Below are positions 48,300 to 56,492 of a stretch of DNA of 64,000 bases, in pieces; position 1 is the stretch's first letter, and each line of letters begins with the position of its first letter. The translations under genes and the position numbers were made by a program. A model generated the notes under the pieces. That model was not told where the DNA came from and did no database searches. It saw only the letters and a program-made list of their open reading frames with translations. The stretch spans positions 1-64,000 of the forward strand of contig NZ_CP150629.1 of the NCBI RefSeq assembly GCF_038022665.1, written 5' to 3'. Origin of the DNA: Methanolobus sp. WCC4. Its GTDB lineage: Archaea > Halobacteriota > Methanosarcinia > Methanosarcinales > Methanosarcinaceae.

Positions 48300-48971
48300 G
48301 TGAACCAGATACTCCATACTTTGAAATTACCCGATCTTGTCACCCTTCTAAATGCATTGTGCGGGATCGCTGCAATTCTTCTGACATTGAACGGACCAAC
48401 CTATCTTGCACCTTTGCTCATCCTCATTGCAGCAGTTGCAGACGGTATTGACGGTCATATTGCCAGAAAGTTCTCATCAAGTGAGATAGGAGGAAATCTG
48501 GACTCACTTGCAGACGTAATCTCATTCGGCGTCACACCCGTAGTTATCACATTTGCACTGGTCGAAGGCAGTATACAATACATAGTCCTTCCAGCACTGG
48601 GATTCTACTTCATTTGCGGCATTCTCAGGCTTGCAAGGTTCAATACCATGCACATGGGATTTGATGCCTTCAGCGGACTTCCCATAACTGCAGGAGGGAT
48701 AGTCATGTCATCATACCTCCTTATGGGAGAAGCATTCTTCAACGCCTATGTCGTTGCTGTACTGGCCCTGATACTCGGCCTCCTTATGGTCAGTGATGTC
48801 AGGTACATGAAAGCAAGGAACAGGAAGATACTCATGCCGCTGACAGTTATCTTCGCAGCCACGATCATATCATATTTCATCAACATCGAATTCACACATA
48901 TGCTTGCATCCCTCCTGACAGGGATCATGGCGCTATATGTGTTATCACCTATTATCAAAAGGACCACATGA
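48300..48971 (+). CDS. pssA: CDP-archaeol serine O-archaetidyltransferase (PssA)
   Basis: 223 residues, CDP-alcohol phosphatidyltransferase family, with about six to eight transmembrane helices. The active-site motif D-G-x2-A-R ... G-x3-D-x3-D occurs at residues 51-72 (DGHIARK ... GNLDSLAD). It makes archaetidylserine from CDP-archaeol and serine, the substrate of the preceding gene. The start is GTG 48300, just after AAAGGAT. It overlaps or touches the mptD-like gene at its end. Confidence 0.93.
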   Translation: MNQILHTLKLPDLVTLLNALCGIAAILLTLNGPTYLAPLLILIAAVADGIDGHIARKFSSSEIGGNLDSLADVISFGVTPVVITFALVEGSIQYIVLPALGFYFICGILRLARFNTMHMGFDAFSGLPITAGGIVMSSYLLMGEAFFNAYVVAVLALILGLLMVSDVRYMKARNRKILMPLTVIFAATIISYFINIEFTHMLASLLTGIMALYVLSPIIKRTT

Positions 48972-48979
48972 GGGATATC

Positions 48980-49339
48980 ATGCAGGAAAATGTAGCAATA
49001 ACTGACAGGGACAATGTGCTTTTCGAAGCAGGGATCAAACTTGGTGCTCTCTACCACCAGTTCACAGGTTCACCTGTCAATCTCAGAACGGTTGACAGTC
49101 TTGAGAAAGCAATACAGGAAAGTATCTCGGTCCAGCCATGTGTAGAGGAGATAAAGGTCCTGATCAACAGGGACATGATACGCTCAAAACTGAACAGCGA
49201 ATATGGTTACTGTGAACTCGAAGGCCGTATGCTGGATGTGAGGATAACTGCAAGGTTCGAAAGTGCAAAAGCAGATGTCAGTCTGGCATTTGATACCGAA
49301 CTTGACTATCCGCTTATGAAAATAGAAAAGATATACTGA
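48980..49339 (+). CDS. mptD: Dihydroneopterin aldolase, archaeal type (MptD)
   Basis: About 119 residues. The opening DNVLFEAGIKLGALYHQFTGSPV and the following VDSLEKAIQESISVQPCVEEI and the tail DYPLMKIEKIY match the methanogen MptD family, which cleaves dihydroneopterin to 6-hydroxymethyl-dihydropterin plus glycolaldehyde for methanopterin. The start is ATG 48980 with GAGGG about 7 bp upstream; an ATG at 48968 also exists. Last gene of the artA-asd-pssA-mptD run; the convergent hisC gene ends 2 bp later. Confidence 0.85.
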   Translation: MQENVAITDRDNVLFEAGIKLGALYHQFTGSPVNLRTVDSLEKAIQESISVQPCVEEIKVLINRDMIRSKLNSEYGYCELEGRMLDVRITARFESAKADVSLAFDTELDYPLMKIEKIY

Positions 49340-49341
49340 TC

Positions 49342-50430
49342 TCAGGCCTTTGCTTCCTTAAAGGCCTCAACCACTTTCTCATTCTGTTCTTTCGTTCCCA
49401 CTGTCACACGGATAAGGGACTCGCCTGCATTCTTGAATGACCTGCAATTCCTGACAATGATTCCTTTCTTAAGGAGGGATTCCACAACATCTGAAGCGAA
49501 CTGCGGAGATACATCCACAAGTACGAAGTTCGCCTGGGAATCATAGACCTTGAAAGGTATGTTCTCTGTGAGGAATGCACGTCCTTCTATTGCGCATGAG
49601 ACACTGGCCTCAAGATAATCCCTGTCCGAAAGTGCGGCCACGCCTGCCATGACAGCAGGAAGGCTTACATTGAACGGGGTTGCTATCTTCATATACTGGG
49701 TCTTCAGCCATGCAGGCATCAGTCCATAGCCAATTCTCAATCCTGCAAGTCCGAATGCCTTTGAGAATGTCCTTCCGATAATGAGATTATCATATTCCGA
49801 TATCATATGGGAGATATTGCGGTCTGAGAATTCCACATATGCCTCATCCACGAACACAAGACCCTTTGTGGAGGCGAGGATGTCACGTACATCGTTCTCT
49901 GCCATCAGTTTGCCCGTTGGATTGTTAGGAGAACAGAGGAAGACCACCTTTGTCCTGTCGGAAATAGCATCCTTTATTGCTGCAACATCGAATTCAAGTT
50001 CCTCTCCGGGTTCCACATGAACTGCCACAGCACCATTCGCACGGGCTGCGATCTCATAATATGAGAATGTGGGCGTTGGGATCACAACCTCATCACCCGG
50101 TTCTATCAGAAGCCTCATGAGATTATCAAGCAGTCCATCCATTCCCGGACCGGAAGCGCATATATTCTCAGCAGGAAGACCTGTGTACTCAGATATTGCC
50201 TCCACCAGTTCAGAAGCATCGGCTGAAGGATATATGTTGACCTTCGAGGCAGTGGAGACAAGAGCCTCTATAGCCTTTGGAGAAGGACCCAGTACATTCT
50301 CATTGGATCCCAGTTTTATTATCTCAGATGGAGCAATACCGTATCCCTTTGCTATTTCCTCGATGGACTTGCCGGGAACATACTCTGCTATAGATGAGAC
50401 TACCTCTTTTACCAGTTCAGGCCTGCTCAA
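49342..50430 (-). CDS. hisC: Histidinol-phosphate aminotransferase
   Basis: 362 residues, PLP-dependent class I/II aminotransferase. [53 protein letters not shown] and the PLP lysine in [20 protein letters not shown] are all HisC motifs. The start is TTG 50430 with GGTG 7 bp upstream; it overlaps the argD gene by 14 bp, so the two are coupled. Confidence 0.94.
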   Translation of the reverse strand: MSRPELVKEVVSSIAEYVPGKSIEEIAKGYGIAPSEIIKLGSNENVLGPSPKAIEALVSTASKVNIYPSADASELVEAISEYTGLPAENICASGPGMDGLLDNLMRLLIEPGDEVVIPTPTFSYYEIAARANGAVAVHVEPGEELEFDVAAIKDAISDRTKVVFLCSPNNPTGKLMAENDVRDILASTKGLVFVDEAYVEFSDRNISHMISEYDNLIIGRTFSKAFGLAGLRIGYGLMPAWLKTQYMKIATPFNVSLPAVMAGVAALSDRDYLEASVSCAIEGRAFLTENIPFKVYDSQANFVLVDVSPQFASDVVESLLKKGIIVRNCRSFKNAGESLIRVTVGTKEQNEKVVEAFKEAKA

Positions 50431-51589
50431 GTACGTTCACCACCCTGTCGATCTCCTCTTTTGTGATCACCAGAGGTGGTGCGATACGCAGGACCGTCTC
50501 GGATGTGCAGTTCAGGAGTATACCATTCTTACGACCGTGCTCTACGAGGTCAGCACATTTACGGTCGAACTGGGCACCCAGCATAAGGCCTTTTCCACGG
50601 ACCTCTACAAGACCATCTGTTGACAGGTTACTGAGCTCCTTCCTGAAGTACTCACCCATCTCCTTTGAGCGCTGTACAAGTTTCTCCTCACGGATGATAT
50701 CGATAGATGCAAGTGCTGCTGCACATGCCAGTGGTCCGCCACCGAATGTCGCTGCATGCTCTCCACGACCGAATGAGACACCTTCACGGGCTGCTATGGC
50801 ACCCATTGGGAAACCTCCACCGATCGCCTTTGCCATTGTCATGATGTCAGGCTCCACACCGAAATGCTCCTTGCAGAACCATGTTCCTGTACGACCGAAA
50901 CCTGTCTGGACCTCATCGAAGATAAGGAGAGTCTCGTTCTCATCGCATATCTTGCGTACCTCTTTCAGATAGCCTTCTGAAGGGACGTTTATGCCACCTT
51001 CACCCTGAATAGGTTCGACAATGACCGCTGCTGTGTTCGGAGTGATAGCATCTGATATCGCCTGTGCATCATCGAACGGGACGAACTTCTCTTCCTGCAC
51101 CAGTGGCTTGAAGGGAGCACGATACATATCCTTGTATGTAAGGCTCAGGGCACCCATGGTACGTCCGTGGAATGAGTGTTCAACAGCTATGAAATCGGTC
51201 TTCTTCGTGGTGACCCTTGCAAGTTTCATTGCTGCTTCCACTGCCTCCGTGCCGGAGTTACAGAAGAAGACACGGTCCATTCCGGTCAGGCCCACCAGCT
51301 GCTCGGCAAGCTCGGCCTGAGGTTCGGTGTAGTAGAGATTGGATACGTGCAGCAACTTTTCAGCCTGCTTCTTTATGGCTTCCACAAGACGTGGGTGGCA
51401 GTGTCCGACATTGTTCACGGCAATTCCGGCAACACAGTCGACATACTCACGTCCCTCTGTGTCATACACAAGTGAACCCTTGCCGTTCTCAAGGACGATC
51501 GGCTGACGGCCGTACGTCTGCATCACGTATTTTGAATCTTTGTCAAAGATAGTTTGTGAATCTGATGATGATGAATTATAATCCTGCAA
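50417..51589 (-). CDS. argD: Acetylornithine aminotransferase
   Basis: 390 residues, class III PLP aminotransferase. [61 protein letters not shown] and the PLP Lys in [15 protein letters not shown] identify it. It makes N-acetylornithine in arginine synthesis; some archaeal members also act in lysine synthesis. The start is TTG 51589 with AAGGTG about 5 bp upstream. Unlike neighbouring genes the first 15 residues (NSSSSDSQ) are low-complexity. Confidence 0.94.
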   Translation of the reverse strand: MQDYNSSSSDSQTIFDKDSKYVMQTYGRQPIVLENGKGSLVYDTEGREYVDCVAGIAVNNVGHCHPRLVEAIKKQAEKLLHVSNLYYTEPQAELAEQLVGLTGMDRVFFCNSGTEAVEAAMKLARVTTKKTDFIAVEHSFHGRTMGALSLTYKDMYRAPFKPLVQEEKFVPFDDAQAISDAITPNTAAVIVEPIQGEGGINVPSEGYLKEVRKICDENETLLIFDEVQTGFGRTGTWFCKEHFGVEPDIMTMAKAIGGGFPMGAIAAREGVSFGRGEHAATFGGGPLACAAALASIDIIREEKLVQRSKEMGEYFRKELSNLSTDGLVEVRGKGLMLGAQFDRKCADLVEHGRKNGILLNCTSETVLRIAPPLVITKEEIDRVVNVLEQA

Positions 51590-51676
51590 ATTAACACCTT
51601 TTCATAGTAATATTAGAACATCTTTTAAATCTGACTATCGCTACAGATCGGACCGGCTGAGCAAATAAAGAAAAAA

Positions 51677-51700
51677 GTGAACCTGACCTCGAAAGAGGTC
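51677..51700 (-). terminator. Intrinsic-like terminator for the 115-residue membrane protein gene
   Basis: On the minus strand GACCTC-TTTC-GAGGTC (51700-51685) forms a perfect 6-bp hairpin, followed by a T-rich run (TTTTTTCTTTATTT). It lies 12 bp beyond the stop of the 51713-52060 gene, in the 123-bp interval before argD. Confidence 0.65.
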
Positions 51701-51712
51701 TGGCATCAATAT

Positions 51713-52060
51713 CTAAAGGATACGTCTGTCCGGGACCTTTATCGCAACATAGAGATGATAAAGGAAAATAAGTACGGTAAGCTGGAATGCAAGTTGCATC
51801 AAGCCTTTGATACCATCGTACTGTGTGCTTCCGGGAACAGAATTGATGGTTAGGAGCAACTCAAAAAGATAGAGCACAAGACCGGCGGTCAGTACAATGA
51901 AGTACTTCTTGAGATTGCTAAAGGAAACATATATTCGCGACCGGATAACATCCGGATCAATCTTTACGAGCAAGTAGGACGTAAGTATCGCCAGAATAAC
52001 AATACAAAGCCTTGTTGCAAGGTCCAGTAAGTTCAATATTGGATCTGAGTTCATAGCCAT
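51713..52060 (-). CDS. Small membrane protein of unknown function
   Basis: 115 residues with three hydrophobic helices: LATRLCIVILAILTSYLLVKI, YFIVLTAGLVLYLFELLLTI and LMQLAFQLTVLIFLYHLYVAI, with short polar loops. No family recognised. It starts 35 bp after the bactofilin-like gene on the same strand and ends at a hairpin terminator, so it is probably co-expressed with that gene and could be its membrane partner; this link is inference. Confidence 0.75.
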   Translation of the reverse strand: MAMNSDPILNLLDLATRLCIVILAILTSYLLVKIDPDVIRSRIYVSFSNLKKYFIVLTAGLVLYLFELLLTINSVPGSTQYDGIKGLMQLAFQLTVLIFLYHLYVAIKVPDRRIL

Positions 52061-52095
52061 CCCCTCATTTTGTGTGTAAAACCCTGTGTCCGTTT

Positions 52096-52992
52096 TCAGA
52101 CATCGAGTTCCATCAACTCACTATCACTCAAAGCATCGTCTTCCTCACGCTCAAAGATAATGCCACCCGGTGCACGCATGACACCATCCACACGGGCAGA
52201 CTCATGTATGGTTATTGACTGGGAATTTATCTCTCCCAGGATATGAGTGCCTGCTGCCACGTAGACATTACCCCGCGAGATAATGTTGCCGTGGATCGTG
52301 TTGTCGTTACCTAACTTTACGTCATGTATGGTACGAATACTTCCGTAAAGTGTGGTCTCATCCGCCATTTCAAGTGAGGTGGCCCTTATATTTCCAACGA
52401 GCCTGCATTTGCTTCCTATGATAGCATTTGATGGTACCCTGATAGAGTCCATAGATATTTTGGAACCATTTGGGATTATCATGGAATTGAGCCCTATGGA
52501 CTCCATGTCATCCTCGAACAGGTCCTCAAGTGCCTTTTCGACCTCTTCATCCTTTCCAAGTCTCAAAAGTTCACTGATGTAAAGGAAGAGATAGACTATG
52601 ACAGGAACAGGATTCCTTACAACTATCCAGCCCTTTGCCTCAAAACCGCCGTTTATCTTAACATCGTTGCCGATATCGAGGTCGCCCTTTACCACCAGTT
52701 TGCCATCAATGGTAACGAACTCGCCAATGTAGGCATTATTATCGGTTCTGACGTTCCCGCCTATCTGTGACCATATATCGATCCTTGTATCACCGGTTGT
52801 GGTGAGATCACCGGTCAGGGTTACCCTCTCTCCGAATATCGCAGAGTTTGCAATAACACCGTATTTGATCTCAGAGTGATTGCCAGCTATGACATCCCCA
52901 TCTATGACTATTGTATGTTCTTCCATCCTGGTATTGTCTGGAATTACAAAGGTCTTAAAAATCTCCTCTTCTATGCTTTCACTCTCCGGCAA
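52096..52992 (-). CDS. Bactofilin-like polymer-forming / beta-helix protein
   Basis: 298 residues built from two runs of hexapeptide-like beta-helix turns: HTIVIDGDVIAGNHSEIK ... AIFGERVTLTGDLTTTG ... DVKINGGFEAKGWIVV, then after a helical insert at about residues 130-170 (LYISELLRLGKDEEVEKAL), SNAIIGSKCRLVGNIRATS ... LYGSIRTIHDVKLGNDNTIHG. This matches archaeal polymer-forming cytoskeletal proteins rather than a hexapeptide acyltransferase, since no catalytic His is apparent. A cytosolic scaffold or structural filament is likely. Confidence 0.8.
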   Translation of the reverse strand: MPESESIEEEIFKTFVIPDNTRMEEHTIVIDGDVIAGNHSEIKYGVIANSAIFGERVTLTGDLTTTGDTRIDIWSQIGGNVRTDNNAYIGEFVTIDGKLVVKGDLDIGNDVKINGGFEAKGWIVVRNPVPVIVYLFLYISELLRLGKDEEVEKALEDLFEDDMESIGLNSMIIPNGSKISMDSIRVPSNAIIGSKCRLVGNIRATSLEMADETTLYGSIRTIHDVKLGNDNTIHGNIISRGNVYVAAGTHILGEINSQSITIHESARVDGVMRAPGGIIFEREEDDALSDSELMELDV

Positions 52993-53068
52993 GGGGTCAA
53001 TGTATCAAAGGCATTACTATGACTTTATTCTATCGTATTTAATAGATATCGATTTATAAATAGTTATT

Positions 53069-53542
53069 CTAAGATTGTGCTATCCCTCGCCTTACATCCA
53101 CTGCAGGACCCCTGTCCATATGGATGGCCTCGTCAGGAGACAACAATAACTGACCTGTGGCCAGAACGGCATCCGAATCGTCGACCAGTATCACTTCGTC
53201 GCCTGCTCTTAAATTCGGGTCGACTGCCATGACATGTTTTGCAAAAGCGGTCTTTCCCTTTGATACAAAAGGAACAGCATCCTCACAGATAACGACCCTT
53301 GATGCGGGTTTCTCGAGAATGTCATGAAGAGCAACGGCGCCACCTATACCGAGAGTGAGCATACCATCCTTTGCACGAACGGTTGCCAGGTGCTTGCCCT
53401 TATACTGGACCTGCCTCACGCGCTTGGTCCTTGAAAGCTGGAAAGTGACATCATCCGGAAAAAGAACTTCTCCACTGCCTTTTCCGAACTGGATATCAGC
53501 CATTATCCTTACTTTTTTGAGATTCTTATCAATATTGCTCAT
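53069..53542 (-). CDS. PUA-domain RNA-binding protein (archaeosine TGT C-domain-like)
   Basis: 157 residues. The N-terminal KKVRIMADIQFGKGSGEVLFPDD is the signature of the small domain preceding PUA in archaeosine transglycosylase relatives. The PUA domain follows with RVVICEDAVPFVSKGKTAFAKHV and LRAGDEVILVDDSDAVLATGQ. It lacks the catalytic TGT domain, so it is a stand-alone tRNA- or rRNA-binding protein, possibly an accessory of tRNA modification. A single-gene transcript; the 823-bp interval upstream contains no protein gene. Confidence 0.87.
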   Translation of the reverse strand: MSNIDKNLKKVRIMADIQFGKGSGEVLFPDDVTFQLSRTKRVRQVQYKGKHLATVRAKDGMLTLGIGGAVALHDILEKPASRVVICEDAVPFVSKGKTAFAKHVMAVDPNLRAGDEVILVDDSDAVLATGQLLLSPDEAIHMDRGPAVDVRRGIAQS

Positions 53543-53639
53543 AGACGCCAGATAATATGTAAGCTTTAAATTGATAGCGGTTAATTAACAGCAAAATTAA
53601 AGGAAGTACACATATATAGAGTGAATGCAGGTGATCATC

Positions 53640-53683
53640 ACTCCTTATTTCAGAGAGTGAAACATCCTCACTATATAAGGAAT
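53640..53683. repeat. Two-tier inverted repeat
   Basis: ACTCCTTAT (53640-53648) pairs with ATAAGGAAT (53675-53683) at 8 of 9 positions; inside it AGTGA (53656-53660) pairs with TCACT (53668-53672). It ends 12 bp before the TATA box of the predicted small RNA and could be an operator or a separate RNA hairpin. Confidence 0.5.
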
Positions 53684-53694
53684 GCCGAACACAT

Positions 53695-53702
53695 TTATAT
53701 AT
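53695..53702 (+). promoter_or_regulatory. TATA box of the predicted small RNA
   Basis: TTTATATA lies 20-27 bp before the 5-prime end of the RNA helix at 53722, the normal archaeal TATA-to-start spacing. Confidence 0.65.
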
Positions 53703-53721
53703 AATAATGACTAATTATTAC

Positions 53722-53848
53722 TTGAGGAACGAGAGCAACTGCTTGTAACTGTATTCAAAGGTATAGTAACTGTAACCAAGCAAAACCATTCATCCCCTCA
53801 AACATGTTCTCGTTTCCTCGTTGCTCAATAAAGCAACGGACTTTTTTT
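53722..53848 (+). ncRNA. Predicted small non-coding RNA, about 127 nt
   Basis: A 5-prime arm from G724 to A737 (GAGGAACGAGAGCA) pairs with 53805-53819 (TGTTCTCGTTTCCTC) over 14 bp with one bulged T, enclosing TGCTTG/CAAGCA (53740-53745 with 53777-53782) and a weaker inner stem CTGTAT/GTATAG. The 3-prime end is the hairpin GTTGCT-loop-AGCAAC (53820-53837) and then T7 (53842-53848), an intrinsic-terminator layout. GAGCAAC (53733-53739) is also perfectly complementary to GTTGCTC (53820-53826), so the terminator arm has an alternative partner. No ORF or known RNA class (5S, SRP, RNase P) fits. Confidence 0.68.
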
Positions 53849-54014
53849 CTTCAAATTATTGTGACCTTTAGATGTAGCTTTGTCTTTTGACAGTTGATTT
53901 TGGGTAAATCACAATCACATCAATGTTTTAAATTACAAGTATGCAGAAAAAGAGTTTTATCAAATACCAACGCAACCATCCGCCGCAGGCGGCGTGTTCC
54001 TTCACTGCCAAGAA

Positions 54015-54316
54015 GATTATTGAAATAATGGCAGTAATTGAAAATTATTAAGTTCAAAGATGTAGCTTGAAAAATACCGCCTTTAGCCACTGTTTTTACT
54101 TGCTGGTACGCAAAAAGAGTAAAAGACAAACTACTATATTTCCACTTTTTCGGACCGTGCCGGCTTCGCCGGGACCCTTCGGGATGGTTTGAGTTATTTA
54201 TAACTTCCGATTATCCTAATTCATTAGTTCCTACTCTTGTGTTTCTAATAATTCAACACAAGATCATTGAAATAATGCAGTAATTGAAAACTAATGTTCC
54301 AAAGCTGCAACTTGAA
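54015..54316. repeat. Pair of direct repeats R1 and R2 (55-57 bp) with hairpins between
   Basis: R1 (54015-54071) and R2 (54262-54316) share a nearly identical first 30 bp (one substitution, one indel): GAT(T/C)ATTGAAATAATG, then CAGTAATTGAAAA. The tails TTCAAAGATGTAGCTTGAA and TTCCAAAGCTGCAACTTGAA are related. The core ATTATT-GA-AATAAT in R1 is itself palindromic. They could be remnants of a small non-autonomous element or duplicated RNA/operator modules. Confidence 0.6.
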
Positions 54317-54365
54317 TACTATCAATTTTCAAAAAAGATGAGTTCTAAAGAAAGGTCAACAGGAG

Positions 54366-55832
54366 TTAACCTTTCACAACTCCCATCGGAAGGACACGTG
54401 CAACCTTTGTGGCAATTCCGAGATCATGAACAACATCAACTACATCGCTGCTGGATTTGTACACTTCCGGTGCTTCCTCAGCTATCAGTGAAGGCTGGGT
54501 GGCCCTTACGATAATACCCTGTGATCTCAGGTCCTTCTGTATATCCTCGCCGCGAAGCTCTTTCTTTGCACTCTTTCGGCTCATTACCCTTCCTGCACCA
54601 TGACAGGCACTGCCGAAGGTGAGTTCCATTGAATTAGGACCGCCTTTCAGGACATAGGATGCAGTGCCCATGCTACCGGGGATGATGACCGGCTGGCCGA
54701 TGTCACGGTAGTCATCAGGGACCTCGGGGTGTCCGGCAGGGAATGCTCTGGTGGCACCTTTCCTGTGGACGTATACCTTCTTCTCCTCGCCATCGATCAT
54801 GTGTTTCTCGAGTTTGGCGACATTATGTGCCACGTCATAGACGAGGTCTAGTCCGAGATCACCGTGTTCTGCTTTGAAGAAGTCATCGAATACCTCACGG
54901 GACCAGTGCATGATCACCTGACGGTTGACCCATGCATAGTTAGCCGCACATATCATGGCCTTGAAATAGTCCTGTGCTTCCTCCGAACTGGCAGGAGCAC
55001 ATGCAAGCTGCTTGTCCGGCAGAGGGATGTTGTACTTCTTCGAGGCCTTTGTGAGATTCTGTAGATGGTCGGTACATATCTGGTGTCCGGCTCCACGGGA
55101 ACCGCAGTGTATCATGAATGTGATCTGCCCTTCCTTCAGGCCGAAAGCCTCAGCTGCCTCTTCGTCATAGACCTTGTCCACATACTGCACCTCAAGGAAA
55201 TGATTACCACTACCAAGTGTGCCTATCTGTGGCCTGCCTCTCTTACGTGCCTTCACGCTGACCTTTGAAGGATCTGCTCCACGCATCATACCGTTGCTCT
55301 CACAATGGGCAAGGTCGTTCTTCACACCATAGCCATTCTTCACGGCCCACTGCACACCATGGATGAATATGGCATCAAGCTCGGTATCGTTCACCCTCAG
55401 ACGGCTCTTAGAACCTACACCGGAAGGTATTGCCTCGAAGAGTGCATCGAGCAGTTCAGGGAGTTTTGGACGGACATCCTCTTCCATGAGATTGGAACGT
55501 ACCAGGCGGACACCGCAGTTGATGTCAAAACCCACACCACCCGGACTTATCACACCTTCATCCTTGTCGAAGGCTGCCACACCACCAATGGAGAAACCAT
55601 ATCCAAGGTGTGCATCCGGCATTGCCATGGAAAACTTCTGTATGCCGGGAAGGCATGCAACATTTGCCACCTGGTCGATGGTCTCCCTTTCAAGGAGATC
55701 AAGCAGGGTCTTCGATACGAATATCCTCCCCGGGACCTTCATATCAGGTTTGAAGTTACCGGGCACCTCCCATGTGTTATCATTAACTTTAGTAAGAACA
55801 TCATAAACCGAACTTTCATTATCCTCTGACAT
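54366..55832 (-). CDS. rtcB: RNA-splicing ligase RtcB
   Basis: About 488 residues, no intein. Active-site segments are [16 protein letters not shown] (metal Cys), [10 protein letters not shown] and [10 protein letters not shown] (metal His residues), and [12 protein letters not shown], which holds the His that becomes guanylylated. It joins 2-prime,3-prime-cyclic phosphate and 5-prime-OH RNA ends, including tRNA exon halves. The start is the second ATG (55832), 6 bp from the perfect AGGAGG; the first ATG is only 3 bp away from it. The archease gene upstream encodes its activator. Confidence 0.96.
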   Translation of the reverse strand: MSEDNESSVYDVLTKVNDNTWEVPGNFKPDMKVPGRIFVSKTLLDLLERETIDQVANVACLPGIQKFSMAMPDAHLGYGFSIGGVAAFDKDEGVISPGGVGFDINCGVRLVRSNLMEEDVRPKLPELLDALFEAIPSGVGSKSRLRVNDTELDAIFIHGVQWAVKNGYGVKNDLAHCESNGMMRGADPSKVSVKARKRGRPQIGTLGSGNHFLEVQYVDKVYDEEAAEAFGLKEGQITFMIHCGSRGAGHQICTDHLQNLTKASKKYNIPLPDKQLACAPASSEEAQDYFKAMICAANYAWVNRQVIMHWSREVFDDFFKAEHGDLGLDLVYDVAHNVAKLEKHMIDGEEKKVYVHRKGATRAFPAGHPEVPDDYRDIGQPVIIPGSMGTASYVLKGGPNSMELTFGSACHGAGRVMSRKSAKKELRGEDIQKDLRSQGIIVRATQPSLIAEEAPEVYKSSSDVVDVVHDLGIATKVARVLPMGVVKG

Positions 55833-55842
55833 CATTATCCTC

Positions 55843-55884
55843 CTGTCAAATCCTTCCTGTCAAATCCTTCCTGTCATCTTTCCT
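55843..55884 (-). repeat. Tandem Shine-Dalgarno-like repeat in the rtcB leader
   Basis: A 14-bp unit, TCCTGTCAAATCCT on the plus strand, occurs at 55843-55856 and 55857-55870, with a third partial copy from 55871. Read in the direction of rtcB this gives three successive GACAGGA(A/G)GG-type ribosome-site lookalikes, the last being the true AGGAGG beside the start codon. Confidence 0.75.
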
Positions 55885-55989
55885 GCCGAATATCTATTAT
55901 GGAGACTATGTACTCTGATCGTATGAATATATCGATAATAAAAACTATCATGAAATATTAGAATTGAAACTATAAGGGAACGCGGCGAT

Positions 55990-56433
55990 TCAGGTATCCA
56001 CCGTCGCCTGTATCATCCAGCCATCATCTGTCTGCTCGATCCTCATATCATTATAGGTGGCTGCCTTTACCTCGGTATCGAAAACATGTACCGAGAGGTC
56101 GATGGTCTCACCGTAAAGTGTCGCTGAGAGAGAACATTCATCATCACATACTTTTATCTCGTTGACCTTCACTCCACCAAATGCCATATCCTCTACCTCG
56201 AAAAGGAAGAGTATCTCAGAAAGCCAATCGAAGAGAAGACTGTCAATTTCAGGGGAACTGAGTTCTACTTCAACGGATGATGTATTGTTAACTGAATCCG
56301 TCTCTACCATGACATTTAGCATGGCAAGTGCAGCGTTCTCGAAAGCTTCCTCAAGGCTTTTCCCGTAAGCCCTGAATTTAGCATCGGCTACGTGTTCCAG
56401 ATACTCGAAGGATCCTTTCACATCAGATGACAT
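55990..56433 (-). CDS. Archease (RtcB activator)
   Basis: 147 residues. FEYLEHVADAKFRAYGKSLEEAFENAALAMLNVM and the C-terminal VKAATYNDMRIEQTDDGWMIQATVDT are archease hallmarks with the conserved acidic metal site. It speeds RtcB guanylylation and widens its nucleotide use. It lies 157 bp upstream of rtcB on the same strand, the common archaeal pairing. Confidence 0.94.
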   Translation of the reverse strand: MSSDVKGSFEYLEHVADAKFRAYGKSLEEAFENAALAMLNVMVETDSVNNTSSVEVELSSPEIDSLLFDWLSEILFLFEVEDMAFGGVKVNEIKVCDDECSLSATLYGETIDLSVHVFDTEVKAATYNDMRIEQTDDGWMIQATVDT

Positions 56434-56492
56434 GAACCTTAATTGATCCTGATATAATTAAACCAGACCCCTGAGGATGAGGGAAGAGGTGA

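Larger units (their letters stand above)
53543..54365. other. 823-bp gene-free, structure-rich interval
   Basis: No protein gene is supported here. From left to right: a two-tier hairpin (53640-53683), a predicted small RNA gene with promoter and terminator (53695-53848), the GC hairpin CCGCC-GCA-GGCGG (53980-53992), repeat copy R1 (54015-54071), two adjacent GC hairpins (CCGGC-TTC-GCCGG, then CCC-TTC-GGG, 54160-54183) enclosed by ACC/GGT, the 9-bp inverted repeat TCTTGTGTT/AACACAAGA (54235-54263) and repeat copy R2 (54262-54316). Confidence 0.7.

Noticed and set aside
53722-53848. 5S rRNA, SRP RNA or RNase P RNA at the predicted small RNA
   Set aside because: Length would suit 5S, but the conserved 5S core (CCCGAAC-type loop) is missing from the transcript, and it is too short and lacks the motifs for SRP or RNase P RNA.
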